Assembly: GCA_905182025.1 (NCBI GenBank)
Contig: CAJJAA010000023.1
Location: 1-64,000, forward strand
Reading direction: 5' to 3'
DNA: 64,000 bases
Source of the DNA: an uncultured OM182 clade bacterium
GTDB lineage: Bacteria > Pseudomonadota > Gammaproteobacteria > Pseudomonadales > Azotimanducaceae
Under the pieces are notes generated by a model that saw only the letters and a program-made list of their open reading frames with translations, had not been told where the DNA came from and made no database searches. This document shows positions 1 to 10,227 of this stretch, in pieces. Both the position numbers and the translations under genes were made by a program. Numbering within the stretch: position 1 is the first letter of the stretch; the number at the start of each line of letters is the position of its first letter.

Positions 1-14
1 GTAGAAACGAGACC

Positions 15-686
15 TCATGAGCGCTTGATACCGAATCCACTTTGACGATCGGTTAATTTGACCCGGCGCGCGGTAAAATCTTTTCGACTACGCTCATCAA
101 TCGGCAACGCCAGATAGCTATCAAGCTCATTAAGGGTCAACGTGCGCTGCAAATCGCGATAAAATTGCAGCGTTGAGATGCTGGCAGCATCTGTCACCTC
201 AAGGCGACCCTGCGCCTCATTATGGAGTATCCCTGCCTTAACGACGCGACAGTAAAAGCCCGGCCGCTGCGCTGTATTAAACTCTTTAACAAATTGTTTG
301 TTGCCGATTCTAGCAGCGAAGGTCGCGCAAGGAATCCTTGGCGCGGTGACCTGCAGACAGATATCTTCGAAACTTATTTGATCGCCTATTAATAGCCCAG
401 GGCCGGGAATACCGCGAATCGTTAAGTTTTCGCCAAAATGACCTGCACCAAATTCATAAGGTGTGTTTTGATTCCACCATTCATAATCCTCAGATCGGTA
501 GATATAGATAGCCTGATCGACCCCACCATGATGACGCCTATCGCATATCGCATCACCCGTTATACCTTGCGAACTCAGTTGAACAGCATGAGTCACAGGT
601 TTTTTGAAAATCCCTGTGGAGACAACCCTTTCACCCTGCTGCAAATCCGTCTTGCGGCCTACATTGATGCTATCGAGTTTTAACAC
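15..686 (-). CDS. MOSC domain protein, YiiM-like
   Basis: A 223-residue protein whose body matches the MOSC (molybdenum cofactor sulfurase C-terminal) fold of the YiiM family. Seen directly: an N-terminal strand with GITGDAICDRRHHGGVDQA, a family-typical HHGG stretch at about residues 52-55, and the conserved cysteine in PRIPCATF at about residue 120 that MOSC proteins use for sulfur or molybdenum cofactor chemistry. YiiM proteins are cytosolic and act in reduction of N-hydroxylated bases; that role here is inferred from the family. The start is GTG at 684-686 with only a weak upstream GGAA. It is transcribed away from the EF-G2 gene and runs to the left edge of the window with its stop inside. 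Confidence 0.85.
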   Translation of the reverse strand: MLKLDSINVGRKTDLQQGERVVSTGIFKKPVTHAVQLSSQGITGDAICDRRHHGGVDQAIYIYRSEDYEWWNQNTPYEFGAGHFGENLTIRGIPGPGLLIGDQISFEDICLQVTAPRIPCATFAARIGNKQFVKEFNTAQRPGFYCRVVKAGILHNEAQGRLEVTDAASISTLQFYRDLQRTLTLNELDSYLALPIDERSRKDFTARRVKLTDRQSGFGIKRS

Positions 687-1026
687 GCAAATATTTCCAG
701 CAATCCGGCCTCACTTTATTAAATTAATTTACTTTTCACACATCAGACGAAATTGACCCGACCGCAAGCTAATATACTACTTTTTTGGTTTCCAGTATTG
801 TTTCATAATGGTCTTTAGGCCCGATTAATCAGCACTTCACGGCCTCTTGTCGAAACAATCAAGCATATTTTGAAAATCTAAAGGTAGCTTGTTTCAATGC
901 GAAAAAGCGACTTCTGAAGGGTGCAGACAAAATCCTCGCCACTCAGCGCTGGATTATGCGTCATTCTCGCTATATGATGGCGCGCTTTTTCAACCCCAAA
1001 TCCAGATCCTTAGCAGAGCCATAGCC
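687..1026. other. Divergent intergenic region, MOSC gene / EF-G2
   Basis: About 340 bases between two divergently read genes. It must hold both promoters, but no sigma70 hexamer pair stands out well enough to call. An in-frame extension of the EF-G2 frame back to about 889 does not resemble EF-G and is not taken as coding. Confidence 0.4.
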
Positions 1027-3147
1027 ATGACAGACATAAGCCGTTATCGAAATATCGGCATTTTCGCACACGTTGATGCCGGTAAGACCACTACAACAGA
1101 ACGTATCCTGAATATCACGGGTAAAATACATAAGATCGGGGAGGTTCATGATGGAGCCGCTACCACTGATTTTATGGATCAGGAACAAGAACGAGGCATC
1201 ACGATCCAATCTGCGGCAACAACCGCATTTTGGAAAGAACACCAACTGAACATCATCGATACGCCGGGACACGTTGACTTCACTATTGAAGTCTATCGTT
1301 CGCTTAAGGTACTTGATGGCGGCGTCGGTGTCTTTTGTGGTTCTGGCGGCGTTGAGCCCCAATCAGAAACAAACTGGCGTTATGCAAACGAATCAGAAGT
1401 TGCGCGTATTATTTTCGTCAACAAGCTTGATCGTCTTGGCGCCGACTTTTATCGCGTTGTTGATCAGGTTGAGAAAGTACTCGCCGCTAACGCCCTCGTG
1501 ATGACGTTGCCCATTGGCGAAGAAGACGATTTTGTTGGTGTTGTCGATATCATGACTCAAAAAGCCTACATCTGGGACGATTCACTGGCTGACCCCGCTA
1601 ATTATCGAGATTCAGCCGATGTGCCGGCCGACATGGTCGAACGTTAGTTCACGAATACCGATGAGAAGTTGAGTTGAGACCGCTACTCGAGCAGGACGAT
1701 GACCTCATGGATGAGCTTACCTTGAGGATGGCGACGATGCCTTCTATCGCAGATCATGAAGCGTTGCATCCGCAAGGGCACGATCGCCCTAGACTTCTTC
1801 CCCACCTACTGTGGCTCCGCCTTTAAGAACAAGGGCGTCCAGTTGATCCTTGACGCTGTCGTTGACTACCTTCCCAAGCCCGACTGAAGTCGAGCCTCAG
1901 CCTTTAGCAGGTTGATATGGAACCGGTGTTGCTAACAGGTGAATTCGCTCATGGTTGCTATCGCACAAGGTCCACTGCGCGCCCTTGCCTTCAAGATTAT
2001 GGATGATCGCTTCGGCGCATTGACGTTCACGCGTATTTATACTGGTAGCATCAAGAAAGGCGATACTGTACTCAACACCTTTACTGGCAAGTCAGAACGC
2101 ATTGGCCGTATTGTTGAAATGCATGCAGACGAGCGTATTGAAAGAGATTCAGCCCAAGCGGGTGACATTGTCGCGCTAATTGGTATGAAGAACACGCAGA
2201 CCGGACACACGCTGTCTGATCCAAAGGATGTTGCAACACTCGAACCGATGGTATTCCCGGATCCCGTGATCTATATCGCTATCTCGCCGAAGGATAAAGG
2301 CGGCGCAGAGAAGATGGGTCTAGCCTTGTCAAAAATGATTCAGGAAGATCCTTCATTCCGCGTCGAAACCGATGAAGAATCTGGCGAAACAATTATCAAG
2401 GGCATGGGTGAATTACACCTCGATATCAAAGTCGATATCTTGAAGCGTACTCATGGTGTTGAAGTTGAAGTCGGCAAACCATTGGTTGCCTACAGAGAAA
2501 CGATCACTCAACGGGTCGAAGATTCTTACACTCACAAGAAGCAGACCGGTGGATCAGGTCAGTTCGCAAAGATCGACTACACTGTTGAACCAGCAGAAGC
2601 TGGCGTTGGCTTCGAATTTGAATCAAAGGTCACGGGCGGTAACGTGCCCCGAGAGTTCTGGCCAGCGGTTGAAAAGGGCTTTAGAACAAGCCTAGAGTTA
2701 GGTCCACTCGCGGGCTACCCATGTCTAGACGTGAAATTGACGTTGACAGATGGTGGCTTCCACGCGGTTGACTCCTCTGCTATCGCCTATGAGCTCGCTT
2801 CGCGAGCGGCCTATCGGCAAACAATGCCGAAAGCCGGTCCACAGATCATGGAGCCGATCATGAAGGTTGATGTCTTTACCCCTGATGATCATGTCGGCGA
2901 TGTGATTGGCGATTTGAATCGTCGTCGCGGCATGATTCTGGGTCAAGAACCTGGTGCGACAGGCATTCGTGTTAAAGCGGAAGTTGCGCTATCAGAAATG
3001 TTTGGCTACATCGGTGACTTGCGCACAATGACGTCAGGTCGTGGCCAATTCTCAATGGAGTTCAGCCATTACAACCCATGTCCGAAGAATGTAGCTGATG
3101 AAGTCATCAAAGCTGCACAAGAACGACAGGCAGCAGCTAAAGCCTAA
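1027..3147 (+). pseudogene. fusA2: Elongation factor G2 (EF-G paralogue), frameshifted in the middle
   Basis: A translational GTPase of the EF-G2 type found beside normal EF-G in many gammaproteobacteria. The start ATG at 1027 begins [20 protein letters not shown], which includes the P-loop; DTPGHVDF and NKLD (G3 and G4) follow. Domains II to V are intact from about 1960 to 3147 ([44 protein letters not shown]). Between 1645 and about 1950 the frame is broken: a TAG at 1645, then fragments of the expected protein in different frames (EQDDDLMD near 1691, [20 protein letters not shown] near 1762, [10 protein letters not shown] near 1883). At least four single-base-scale indels are needed to restore one chain of about 700 residues. 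Either a recent pseudogene or a patch of poor sequence; the flanks show no other decay. Confidence 0.85.
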
Positions 3148-3164
3148 GACATTGTCTTCGGTCA

Positions 3165-3195
3165 TAAAAAAGGTCGCATAAGCGACCTTTTTTTT
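3165..3195 (+). terminator. Intrinsic terminator after EF-G2, probably bidirectional
   Basis: Perfect 7-bp stem AGGTCGC / GCGACCT with an ATAA loop, preceded by six A and followed by eight T. The A and T runs on both sides let it act for the EF-G2 gene on the plus strand and for the convergent hydrolase gene at 3274 on the minus strand. Confidence 0.85.
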
Positions 3196-3273
3196 GCCTG
3201 AATTTTGACTTGTCAGTGCTATTTACCGATTCTATCTTGACCTCAAAGCGTCATACAGAGCTCATCTAGCGCC

Positions 3274-4140
3274 TTAATCACTCGAATCAAGCCGGTAAGT
3301 ATCGCCATCAGCTACAATCTTACCTGCGGTCGGTGCTGCGAAATGCGTGCCGATGACAAGCGTATCCGTGCCCACCAAATCTCGAAACAGGCGATGGCGG
3401 CAACGTGCAGCAGCAGCTTGATCATCGTCGAAGCTGACGGTCCAGTCAGGTCGTGCAATCTGACAGGGGTTATGTACGAAATCGCCCGTAATCAGGGCCT
3501 GTTGGCCTTGAGACTCAATCTTCACGCTGACATGCCCCGGCGTATGGCCAATTGTCGGCACTAAGCTCACCTCGGGCGATATTTGATGATCCGTGGGCAC
3601 CAACTGTGCCAGTCCGGCATCGAAAATCGGTTGGACTGAACTCGACATAACCTGCTGCTGACCTGCACTCTCGTCGGCTTGCCAATGGGCGTATTCGATT
3701 TCGCCAATAAGATACTTCGCATGAGGGAAAGTGGGCACCCACTTACCGTCTAGGATACGCGTATTCCAGCCCACATGATCAACATGTAAATGAGTACACA
3801 CAACTGTGTCAACAGATTCTACCGGCCAGCCTGCTGCTAGTAGGTCCTCCAAGAAACCGGTATGGAGCGATTCATTACGCGTAATCGCGCTCGGCTTATC
3901 GTTGCCAATACAGGTATCAACAATCAATCGAAGACCAGGAGCTTCAACCAACAGCGCATGCACTGATAGCCTCAGGGCGCCCTCAGGGGTCACGTAATTA
4001 GGATGTAACCAAGGGATTTGTGAAAGGGCTTCAGGCGTTGCCGCCGGCATAAAGGGGTGTTTAGGGTGGTAGGCGAACGGCAGCTCTGTTTCGACAATTC
4101 GAGTGACCGTGACCTCACCAATACGCCAAGCTAAATTCAT
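3274..4140 (-). CDS. Metallo-beta-lactamase-fold hydrolase
   Basis: A 288-residue cytosolic hydrolase of the metallo-beta-lactamase superfamily. The zinc-binding signature THLHVDHVGWN (HxHxDH) lies near residues 116-126, a second ligand region GHTPGHVS near 197-204, the bridging aspartate in ITGDFVHNP and a late histidine in GTHFAAPT. The length and layout fit the general MBL hydrolase group that includes AHL-lactonase-like and other esterases; the substrate cannot be told from sequence. The ATG at 4138-4140 starts the conserved N-terminal strand. It converges on the EF-G2 gene and stands alone otherwise. Confidence 0.85.
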   Translation of the reverse strand: MNLAWRIGEVTVTRIVETELPFAYHPKHPFMPAATPEALSQIPWLHPNYVTPEGALRLSVHALLVEAPGLRLIVDTCIGNDKPSAITRNESLHTGFLEDLLAAGWPVESVDTVVCTHLHVDHVGWNTRILDGKWVPTFPHAKYLIGEIEYAHWQADESAGQQQVMSSSVQPIFDAGLAQLVPTDHQISPEVSLVPTIGHTPGHVSVKIESQGQQALITGDFVHNPCQIARPDWTVSFDDDQAAAARCRHRLFRDLVGTDTLVIGTHFAAPTAGKIVADGDTYRLDSSD

Positions 4141-4389
4141 GCGCTATATCCTTGTTCCATTCGACACTAGATTACATCAAATTTCGAGCGATTGGTGCGC
4201 TTTGAGAGCGTTGCTACGTTGGCCTAATCTACGACTGAACGCGTCACAAAACCCGATATCACCTGCGCCAAGCCCATTGATGAAATATTGGAATCTATTA
4301 CTGTCCTAATATTCCATTATCTTCTACCTGACACCTTGCTAAATTGCGCGCCCGTTAAAGCCAAACACGACCAATAAAAGAGGAAAGCC

Positions 4390-5991
4390 ATGTCATCTTA
4401 TTCGCAAGAGATTCAAAAGTTTGCTGCTCTAAAAGATAAAGAGAGCACTTGGGGTGGAGTTAACCCTGAATATGCTGCACGCATGCATCTGCAAAATCGT
4501 TTTAAGAATGGTATTGAGATCGCGAAGTACACCGCAGATATCATGCGAAAGGACATGGCTGAATATGATGCCGACTCTTCTAGCTACACTCAGTCACTTG
4601 GTTGCTGGCACGGATTTACGGCTCAGCAGCTAGCAATGTCTGTTAAGAAGCATCGTGGCACGATGGACAAGAGCTACATTTATCTTAGTGGTTGGATGGT
4701 TGCAGCGCTTCGCTCACAGTTCGGTCCTCTTCCAGACCAGAGCATGCACGAGAAGACGTCAGTGCCTGCTTTGATTGAAGAAATTTATACCTTCCTAAAG
4801 CAAGCAGATGCGCGTGAACTGCGCCACATCTTTATAGAGCTTGATGAAGCAAGACAAAATGGCGGCGATACAGATAGCATTATTGCTCGCATCGACAACT
4901 TCGAAACACATGTCGTGCCTATCATCGCCGATATCGATGCTGGCTTTGGTAACGAAGAAGCGACTTATTTACTTGCGAAGAAAATGATCGAAGCCGGCGC
5001 TTGTGCAATTCAGGTTGAGAACCAAGTTTCTGACGCTAAGCAGTGTGGACACCAGGCAGGTAAAGTTACTGTGCCTCATGAAGACTTCCTTTCAAAGATC
5101 AACGCTATTCGATATGCCTTCCTAGAGCTCGGTGTTGAAAACGGTATCATCGTTGCACGAACAGACTCACTTGGTGCCAGCTTGACGCAAAAAATCCCGG
5201 TTTCTAAAGAGCCAGGTGACCTTGCCAGCCAATACAACGATTTCCTTGAAACGCAAGAAATCAAAGATTTGAGTGAACTGAAAGAAAATGACATCGCTAT
5301 TCATCAAGGTGGAAAGTTAGTTAAACCGGTACGTCTAGACAATGGCTTGTACTCCTTTAAGGAAGGCACGGGCGTTGAACGAGTTGTTCTTGATTGCGTA
5401 ACTAGCTTGAACCATGGCGCTGATCTACTTTGGATTGAAACTGAAAAGCCAAATGTACGTCAGATCGCTGACATGGTTGATGAAGTTCGGAAGCACGTAC
5501 CTAACGCCAAATTGGTTTACAACAATTCACCGTCTTTTAACTGGACACTGAATTTCCGTAACCAGGTATTTGATGATTGGAAAGCAGCAGGTAAAGATCT
5601 TTCTGCATACCCTGATCCCGCGACTGTTGATCGTGGTTTGATGGACGCCAAATATGACGAATCAGAATTGGCTCTTGAAGCAGACAAGTTAGTACAGAGC
5701 TTCCAGAGAGATTCATCACGCGAAGCGGGTATTTTCCACCATTTGATTACCTTACCGACTTACCATGAAACAGCACTTGGCACCGACATTCTTTCCGAAG
5801 GATACTTTGGTGATCTGGGTATGCTGGCTTACGTAAGGGATATACAACGTCAAGAAATTCGACGTGACATGGCTTCCGTCAAGCACCAAGATCTAGCAGG
5901 GTCAAACATCGGAGACGACCACAAAGAGTACTTCTCCGGTGATAATGCTCTGTTAGCCGGCGGTAAAGACAACACCATGAACCAATTCTAG
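4390..5991 (+). CDS. aceA: Isocitrate lyase (long form)
   Basis: Isocitrate lyase splits isocitrate into succinate and glyoxylate and commits carbon to the glyoxylate shunt during growth on acetate or fatty acids. At 533 residues it is the long, Pseudomonas-type form, not the shorter E. coli form. Visible landmarks are WGGVNPEYAARMHLQNRF at the N-terminus, the metal-site region IADIDAGFGNEEAT near residues 178-190, and the catalytic-loop cysteine in KQCGHQAGKVTVPHEDF at about residue 219 (KKCGH in the E. coli type). The ATG follows a good ribosome site, AGAGGAAAGCC. It is monocistronic, with its own terminator downstream. Confidence 0.97.
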   Translation: MSSYSQEIQKFAALKDKESTWGGVNPEYAARMHLQNRFKNGIEIAKYTADIMRKDMAEYDADSSSYTQSLGCWHGFTAQQLAMSVKKHRGTMDKSYIYLSGWMVAALRSQFGPLPDQSMHEKTSVPALIEEIYTFLKQADARELRHIFIELDEARQNGGDTDSIIARIDNFETHVVPIIADIDAGFGNEEATYLLAKKMIEAGACAIQVENQVSDAKQCGHQAGKVTVPHEDFLSKINAIRYAFLELGVENGIIVARTDSLGASLTQKIPVSKEPGDLASQYNDFLETQEIKDLSELKENDIAIHQGGKLVKPVRLDNGLYSFKEGTGVERVVLDCVTSLNHGADLLWIETEKPNVRQIADMVDEVRKHVPNAKLVYNNSPSFNWTLNFRNQVFDDWKAAGKDLSAYPDPATVDRGLMDAKYDESELALEADKLVQSFQRDSSREAGIFHHLITLPTYHETALGTDILSEGYFGDLGMLAYVRDIQRQEIRRDMASVKHQDLAGSNIGDDHKEYFSGDNALLAGGKDNTMNQF

Positions 5992-6040
5992 AGACAGCCA
6001 GCCAGTGTTGAAACCTTCAACTTTCCTAAGTTGAATCTTT

Positions 6041-6067
6041 AAGGGGCGAATTTCGCCCCTTTTTTTT
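6041..6067 (+). terminator. Intrinsic terminator of aceA
   Basis: AAGGGGCGAA / TTTCGCCCCT forms a GC-rich stem of eight or more pairs directly followed by a run of T, about 50 bases after the aceA stop. No gene was seen between here and the TPR gene; that spacer holds a small 7-bp inverted repeat, ATGAAGC at 6279 and GCTTCAT at 6295, of unknown meaning. Confidence 0.9.
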
Positions 6068-6358
6068 CTCCGATTTTTGTCCACACCCTATCGCAAAATT
6101 GCCAAACCGATGAGCTGGCAGCTACGTTTAAGCACCATTGCTTTTTCAATTCACCACATCGGTGCGCACAAAGATCCTTCGGTTATGCGACAAGTTGAAG
6201 ACTCTGACGACGACGCGATCTGATAGTAGACTCGCTTTGTTATTAACCAAATGTACTTGGGCTATCTGTTGGCTCATGATGAAGCTCTAAAGGGGCTTCA
6301 TATCGCTTTGCGGATTCATCGTTAGCTCAACCAATGATTGGACCAGGATCAATTCCAA

Positions 6359-7258
6359 ATGACTATTGCTGAAACTAAGCTTTCTACTTTCCTAACGCAT
6401 ACCTTTATCGTGCTGACCTTTTGCATCGGCTCGAACACCTTTGCCAACCAAAAAGTCGACAGTAGCCAGTACCTAGAGTACTTCCAGCAAGGGGATTATC
6501 ATTCCGCTCTAGCGGGTTTTCAAAGTTTATCTGATCAAAACCCACTGGCCACGGAGCTGAAATTTTATCATGGCCGCAGTCTTTTCCGAGACGGTCAACT
6601 TGAAGCCGCGCAGGCAGTGTTAGAGGATTTTGTATCGCTCGAACCGGATCACAGTAACGGTTTCTTAGTGCTTGGCTCAGTTAGGATAAATCGTGTGAAT
6701 GAAGTGAGCATTTTCAAGAAAGTAGGCTTGGCTAAAGCAGGTATTGCTGCGTGGCGCACAGCGGCTGCTTTGGATCCATCAAATGTCGAGGCGCGATATG
6801 GTGTTGTGAGTTTTCTATTTAATGCTCCCTCGATTGTCGGCGGTGACCCTGAACAGGCCGTTTTGGAGTTGGAAAATTTGCGTCAGTTGAGTCCCGCTTA
6901 TGCCCAGCTTGTTGATGCGGAGATTCATTTCAAAGCCGAACGATTTGAAACAGCAGAAAAGGTACTCGATGCGGCCAGCAAACAAATTTCAGACCGCGCA
7001 TTTCCGACAATCATCCAAGCTAGTTATTTTTATCAGCAGGGAAAGTATACGCAAGCGATAGATAAGGTTGCCGACTATCGCCAGAGAAGCAAAGCTTGGA
7101 ATGACCCAGGTGATGCACAGGTAGGCTTAATGGCGGGCAATATATTTGCCGCCATCAATGATCAAAATCGCGCAAGGTCAGAGTTCAGCAAAGCACTCAG
7201 TCAGAATCCGCCTAAACACATCCGCCAAAAAATTGAGGACGCTTTAAAGGCGCTTTAA
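6359..7258 (+). CDS. Exported TPR-repeat protein of unknown function
   Basis: About 299 residues from ATG 6359; a TTG seven codons upstream is possible but less likely. The first 30 residues contain a hydrophobic segment (FLTHTFIVLTFCIGS) ending in NTFANQ, a plausible Sec signal with cleavage after the alanine. The rest is alpha-helical with tetratricopeptide-like units: YFQQGDYHSALAGFQSL, FRDGQLEAAQAVLEDFV, AAWRTAAALDPSNVEARYG and a last one near DQNRARSEFSKALSQNP. TPR arrays hold protein partners, so a periplasmic scaffold or assembly role is an inference. I do not recognise the specific family. It stands alone between aceA and the convergent rpoD. Confidence 0.7.
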   Translation: MTIAETKLSTFLTHTFIVLTFCIGSNTFANQKVDSSQYLEYFQQGDYHSALAGFQSLSDQNPLATELKFYHGRSLFRDGQLEAAQAVLEDFVSLEPDHSNGFLVLGSVRINRVNEVSIFKKVGLAKAGIAAWRTAAALDPSNVEARYGVVSFLFNAPSIVGGDPEQAVLELENLRQLSPAYAQLVDAEIHFKAERFETAEKVLDAASKQISDRAFPTIIQASYFYQQGKYTQAIDKVADYRQRSKAWNDPGDAQVGLMAGNIFAAINDQNRARSEFSKALSQNPPKHIRQKIEDALKAL

Positions 7259-7427
7259 AGGTTCGCCCGACATTACATCCCGAGCAATTTCGTTAGCAGG
7301 CACAGTTGCAAGGGTATTGGGAGGGCCGGCTAGGAGGGCTGCGGACTCAATTTCTCACCGAAGACCCTGGCAAAACCAGTCTACCTTCGGCTATGAGCTC
7401 GGCCGTCAATCTTAACGTTTTGTCTAA

Positions 7428-7446
7428 GGGCTCTGTCTTAGAGCCC
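7428..7446 (-). terminator. Hairpin downstream of rpoD
   Basis: GGGCTCT / AGAGCCC, a 7-bp perfect stem with a 5-base loop, lies about 20 bases past the rpoD stop on its strand. The U-tract is poor, so it may be a weak terminator or a 3'-end protecting hairpin. Confidence 0.5.
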
Positions 7447-7463
7447 TGCCTTAGAAGTCTATT

Positions 7464-9374
7464 TTAGCTATCGATAAAACTTCTTAACTGTTCCGATCTT
7501 GCCGGATGGCGAAGCTTTCGAAGCGCCTTTGCCTCTATTTGACGAATACGCTCTCGAGTAACCGAAAACTGCCGACCAACTTCCTCAAGGGTGTGATCGG
7601 TATTCATATCAATACCAAACCGCATGCGTAACACCTTAGCTTCGCGCTCGGTCAAGGCTGTCAGAACATTGGTTGTTGTCTCTTTCAGACCCTTCTCTGT
7701 GGCATGGTCCATAGGGGATTCCGCAGTCGTGTCGCTAACCAGGTTCCACATAGTCGAATCGTCGTCTTCACCGACAGGGGTTTCCAAAGAGATTGGTTGC
7801 TTCGCAACATCAATCGCTTTCAAGACCTTATCCTCTGGCAATTCCATTTTTACGCTCAGTTCCTCGATGGTTGGATTACGACCCAGTTCCTGTACAAGTT
7901 GGCGTTGTAGCCGATTGAGCTTATTAACAGTTTCCATCATGTGTACCGGCACACGAATAGTTCTGGCCAGGTCTGAAATCGATCGAGTAATCGCTTGCCT
8001 GATCCACCAAGTAGCGTATGTCGAAAATTTAAAACCTCTTCGATATTCGAATTTATCCACGGCCTTCATTAGACCGATGTTGCCTTCTTGAATAAGATCA
8101 AGAAAGTGTAAACCGCGATTGGTGTATTTTTTAGCGATTGAAATGACAAGTCTTAAATTTGCCTCAATCATTTCACGCTTCGCAGCTCGGGTATTTCCAA
8201 CCGCAACAAAGAGCCTACGATTAATGTCCTTGATCTCTGAAATTTCAAGCTGAGTTCTATCAGCAATTCGTCTTATGATCTTGTGAGAATGACGAATTGA
8301 AATTCGATTCTTTTTAAGCGCTTCTGAATAATCCTCATTCAAAGCGATCAATTCATCAACCCATTCGACTTGCGTTTCTCGGCCAACAAATCCTTCTAGA
8401 AAAACACCCTTCGGCATTTTCGACTTGGATACCATCAGGTTCCGAATGACTTTTTCCTGACTTCGAATTTCTTGCATATCTGATCGAACAAACTCAAGCA
8501 ACGGCTCCATCTGAACAGGCACAATTTTTAAAGAGGAGAAGACTTCTGCCAGTTTCGATCTTGCAGTAACTGCGGCTTTGCTTGTTCGGTCTCCTAATTC
8601 GTTCAGTTTAATGATTTTCTTATGATGACGAATAACATCCTTAAACCGCTTGTTAGCTAACTCAACATCTAGCCCCTTCTTCTCTTCCGCATCTTCTTCT
8701 TGGTAGTTACCTGAAGACTTCGCTTTCGCGACGGCTGACATATCTGGTATGACTGAATCATTATCAAGGAAACCACTAATGATGACGCCTAGGTCACCTT
8801 CCTCTTCAATGACTTTTTCATACATCCCAGTGATTTTTTCCACGATGCCGGGGTATCGAGAGAGAATCGCCATGGTTTCTCGAATGCCGTCTTCAATTCG
8901 CTTGGCAATAACAATTTCGCCTTCTCTTGTCAGCAAGGGAACGGTGCCCATTTCTCGCATATACATGCGAACGGGATCGATCGTCTTGCCCACAACCGAT
9001 TCGGCCGTCGCCAAAACAGGGTTATCTGAAATCGGCTCTTCCCCTGTCTGGTCTTTTAGATCGGCAGGAGAGGGCGCTTGATCGAACACACCAACGCCCA
9101 TCTCTTCGAACATCTGAACGATATTCTCGAATTCATCTGACTCAGTAATTTTTTTAGGCAACGTTTCAGTGAGTTGATCATAGGTGAGGTATCCTTGCTC
9201 CTTACCTCGATCAATTAGCACCTTCAGCTTCGATTCTTCACCTTCCTCAGCATCCTGATCTAAAAATTCAGCATTTTCTGACAGGGCTTCGAGGGCCTCA
9301 AGATTTTCATTCGTATCATCGAGTGATTCGTCTTCAAGAATTGAATCGAAATCTCCTTCTCGTGTACTAGGCAT
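7464..9374 (-). CDS. rpoD: RNA polymerase primary sigma factor, sigma-70
   Basis: The housekeeping sigma factor that directs RNA polymerase to most promoters. The 636-residue chain has region 1.1 ([18 protein letters not shown] near 57), region 1.2 ([20 protein letters not shown] near 132), the non-conserved insert typical of proteobacterial RpoD, regions 2.1-2.4 ([20 protein letters not shown] and [18 protein letters not shown]), region 3 and the region 4 helix-turn-helix ([20 protein letters not shown] near 592). An acidic extension of about 45 residues precedes region 1.1. In E. coli it closes an rpsU-dnaG-rpoD operon; here neither rpsU nor dnaG precedes it, and a long spacer with a LexA operator lies upstream. 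Confidence 0.98.
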   Translation of the reverse strand: MPSTREGDFDSILEDESLDDTNENLEALEALSENAEFLDQDAEEGEESKLKVLIDRGKEQGYLTYDQLTETLPKKITESDEFENIVQMFEEMGVGVFDQAPSPADLKDQTGEEPISDNPVLATAESVVGKTIDPVRMYMREMGTVPLLTREGEIVIAKRIEDGIRETMAILSRYPGIVEKITGMYEKVIEEEGDLGVIISGFLDNDSVIPDMSAVAKAKSSGNYQEEDAEEKKGLDVELANKRFKDVIRHHKKIIKLNELGDRTSKAAVTARSKLAEVFSSLKIVPVQMEPLLEFVRSDMQEIRSQEKVIRNLMVSKSKMPKGVFLEGFVGRETQVEWVDELIALNEDYSEALKKNRISIRHSHKIIRRIADRTQLEISEIKDINRRLFVAVGNTRAAKREMIEANLRLVISIAKKYTNRGLHFLDLIQEGNIGLMKAVDKFEYRRGFKFSTYATWWIRQAITRSISDLARTIRVPVHMMETVNKLNRLQRQLVQELGRNPTIEELSVKMELPEDKVLKAIDVAKQPISLETPVGEDDDSTMWNLVSDTTAESPMDHATEKGLKETTTNVLTALTEREAKVLRMRFGIDMNTDHTLEEVGRQFSVTRERIRQIEAKALRKLRHPARSEQLRSFIDS

Positions 9375-10099
9375 AGTCCGAAAGCTCCATTGTTAACTGA
9401 GGGCAATTAGGTGTTGCGATTTTGGGGGCGTGAATACCTCTCTTGTATCGACAGAGTGAGGGATATGAGGCGTCACCAACCAAGAAGAAGTGTTGTGTTC
9501 TTCCTATGGCGCCAATATAGGAACCAATGTTAGTGCTAATGCGGACTCTGTACTCCAATAATTTAGTCTCTCTCGTTTGGCTTAGACAATCTTTCGTCAG
9601 TGAAGTTCTATAAAAGATCTCAGTAAGAAGTCTGATATAAAATTTCAAAGTGAAAAATCTCGCAAAATTGCTTCTGCCTTAGACCAATAGGAATCAGAAG
9701 CCGAGACGAAAAACTTTCATCTTGACCGACCCCATTATCATTTTCCTCTCAAGCCGTGTCCACACCTATTTAGAGAAATAACGACGCTCGAGGACCTTTT
9801 AGGTCGCAACTTACGCCATTCATCGGAGAACTGGATCAAAATGTTCAAAAAGCGATTTGCCGCGTCACAAATGGCTGAAAATTGCTTACCCCTCAAATGC
9901 TATTCATCACATCGATTCGCTGGATATGATCGTTCAGACTTGGCCACTTTTTAGCCACAGGATTAGATACAGAAACAAATTCTCTCTATTTTTCAAAACC
10001 TTAGATTTGATTCCTAAATGTCAAGTAATCACCGGTGTAGGATCCTCCACTTTTCAATGCTTTCAATTTGAAAAGGATGTCGGTATATTTGTCGACCTC
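9375..10099. other. Long spacer upstream of rpoD without a supported gene
   Basis: About 725 bases. No rpsU, dnaG or tRNA is present on either strand. Open frames of 80-90 codons exist on both strands but have no recognisable domain, no good ribosome site and a composition unlike the neighbouring genes. An 8-bp inverted repeat CTTTTCAA / TTGAAAAG sits near 10050. The region probably contains the rpoD promoter and leader. Confidence 0.4.
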
Positions 10100-10167
10100 G
10101 CTAGCCAAACTGTATGAATATACAGTGTTCTCCTCGGCAGGATGGATACGCTTTCAGTTTGGCTAGC
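10100..10167. repeat. 13-bp perfect inverted repeat overlapping the LexA site
   Basis: GCTAGCCAAACTG at 10100-10112 is repeated inverted as CAGTTTGGCTAGC at 10155-10167, with 42 bases between. The left arm shares its last three bases with the LexA operator. No U-tract follows on either strand, so it is not an obvious terminator; it lies just after the stop of the thiolase gene. Confidence 0.7.
10110..10125. promoter_or_regulatory. LexA operator (SOS box)
   Basis: CTGTATGAATATACAG has the invariant CTGT and ACAG ends eight bases apart and differs from the E. coli/Pseudomonas consensus CTGTATATATATACAG at two central positions. The target is unclear. On the minus strand it lies about 735 bases before rpoD, a gene under a LexA-controlled operon in E. 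coli. On the plus strand it is followed only by a 29-codon open frame (ATG at 10142) before the convergent thiolase gene. Confidence 0.7.
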
Positions 10168-10227
10168 TGAGACCAAACCCCCCTTATCTATCTCAGGCAG
10201 GTTCATCACCGAACCAAATCGCGTCGC

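Noticed and set aside
889-1026. N-terminal extension of EF-G2
   Set aside because: In-frame, but not EF-G-like; the family starts at the MTDISRYRN block.
9367-9648. 93-codon open frame on the minus strand upstream of rpoD
   Set aside because: Overlaps the rpoD start, has no recognisable motif and is probably leader sequence.
9857-10117. 86-codon open frame in the rpoD spacer
   Set aside because: No domain, no ribosome site, and its end lies inside the LexA operator; composition is unlike the coding neighbours.
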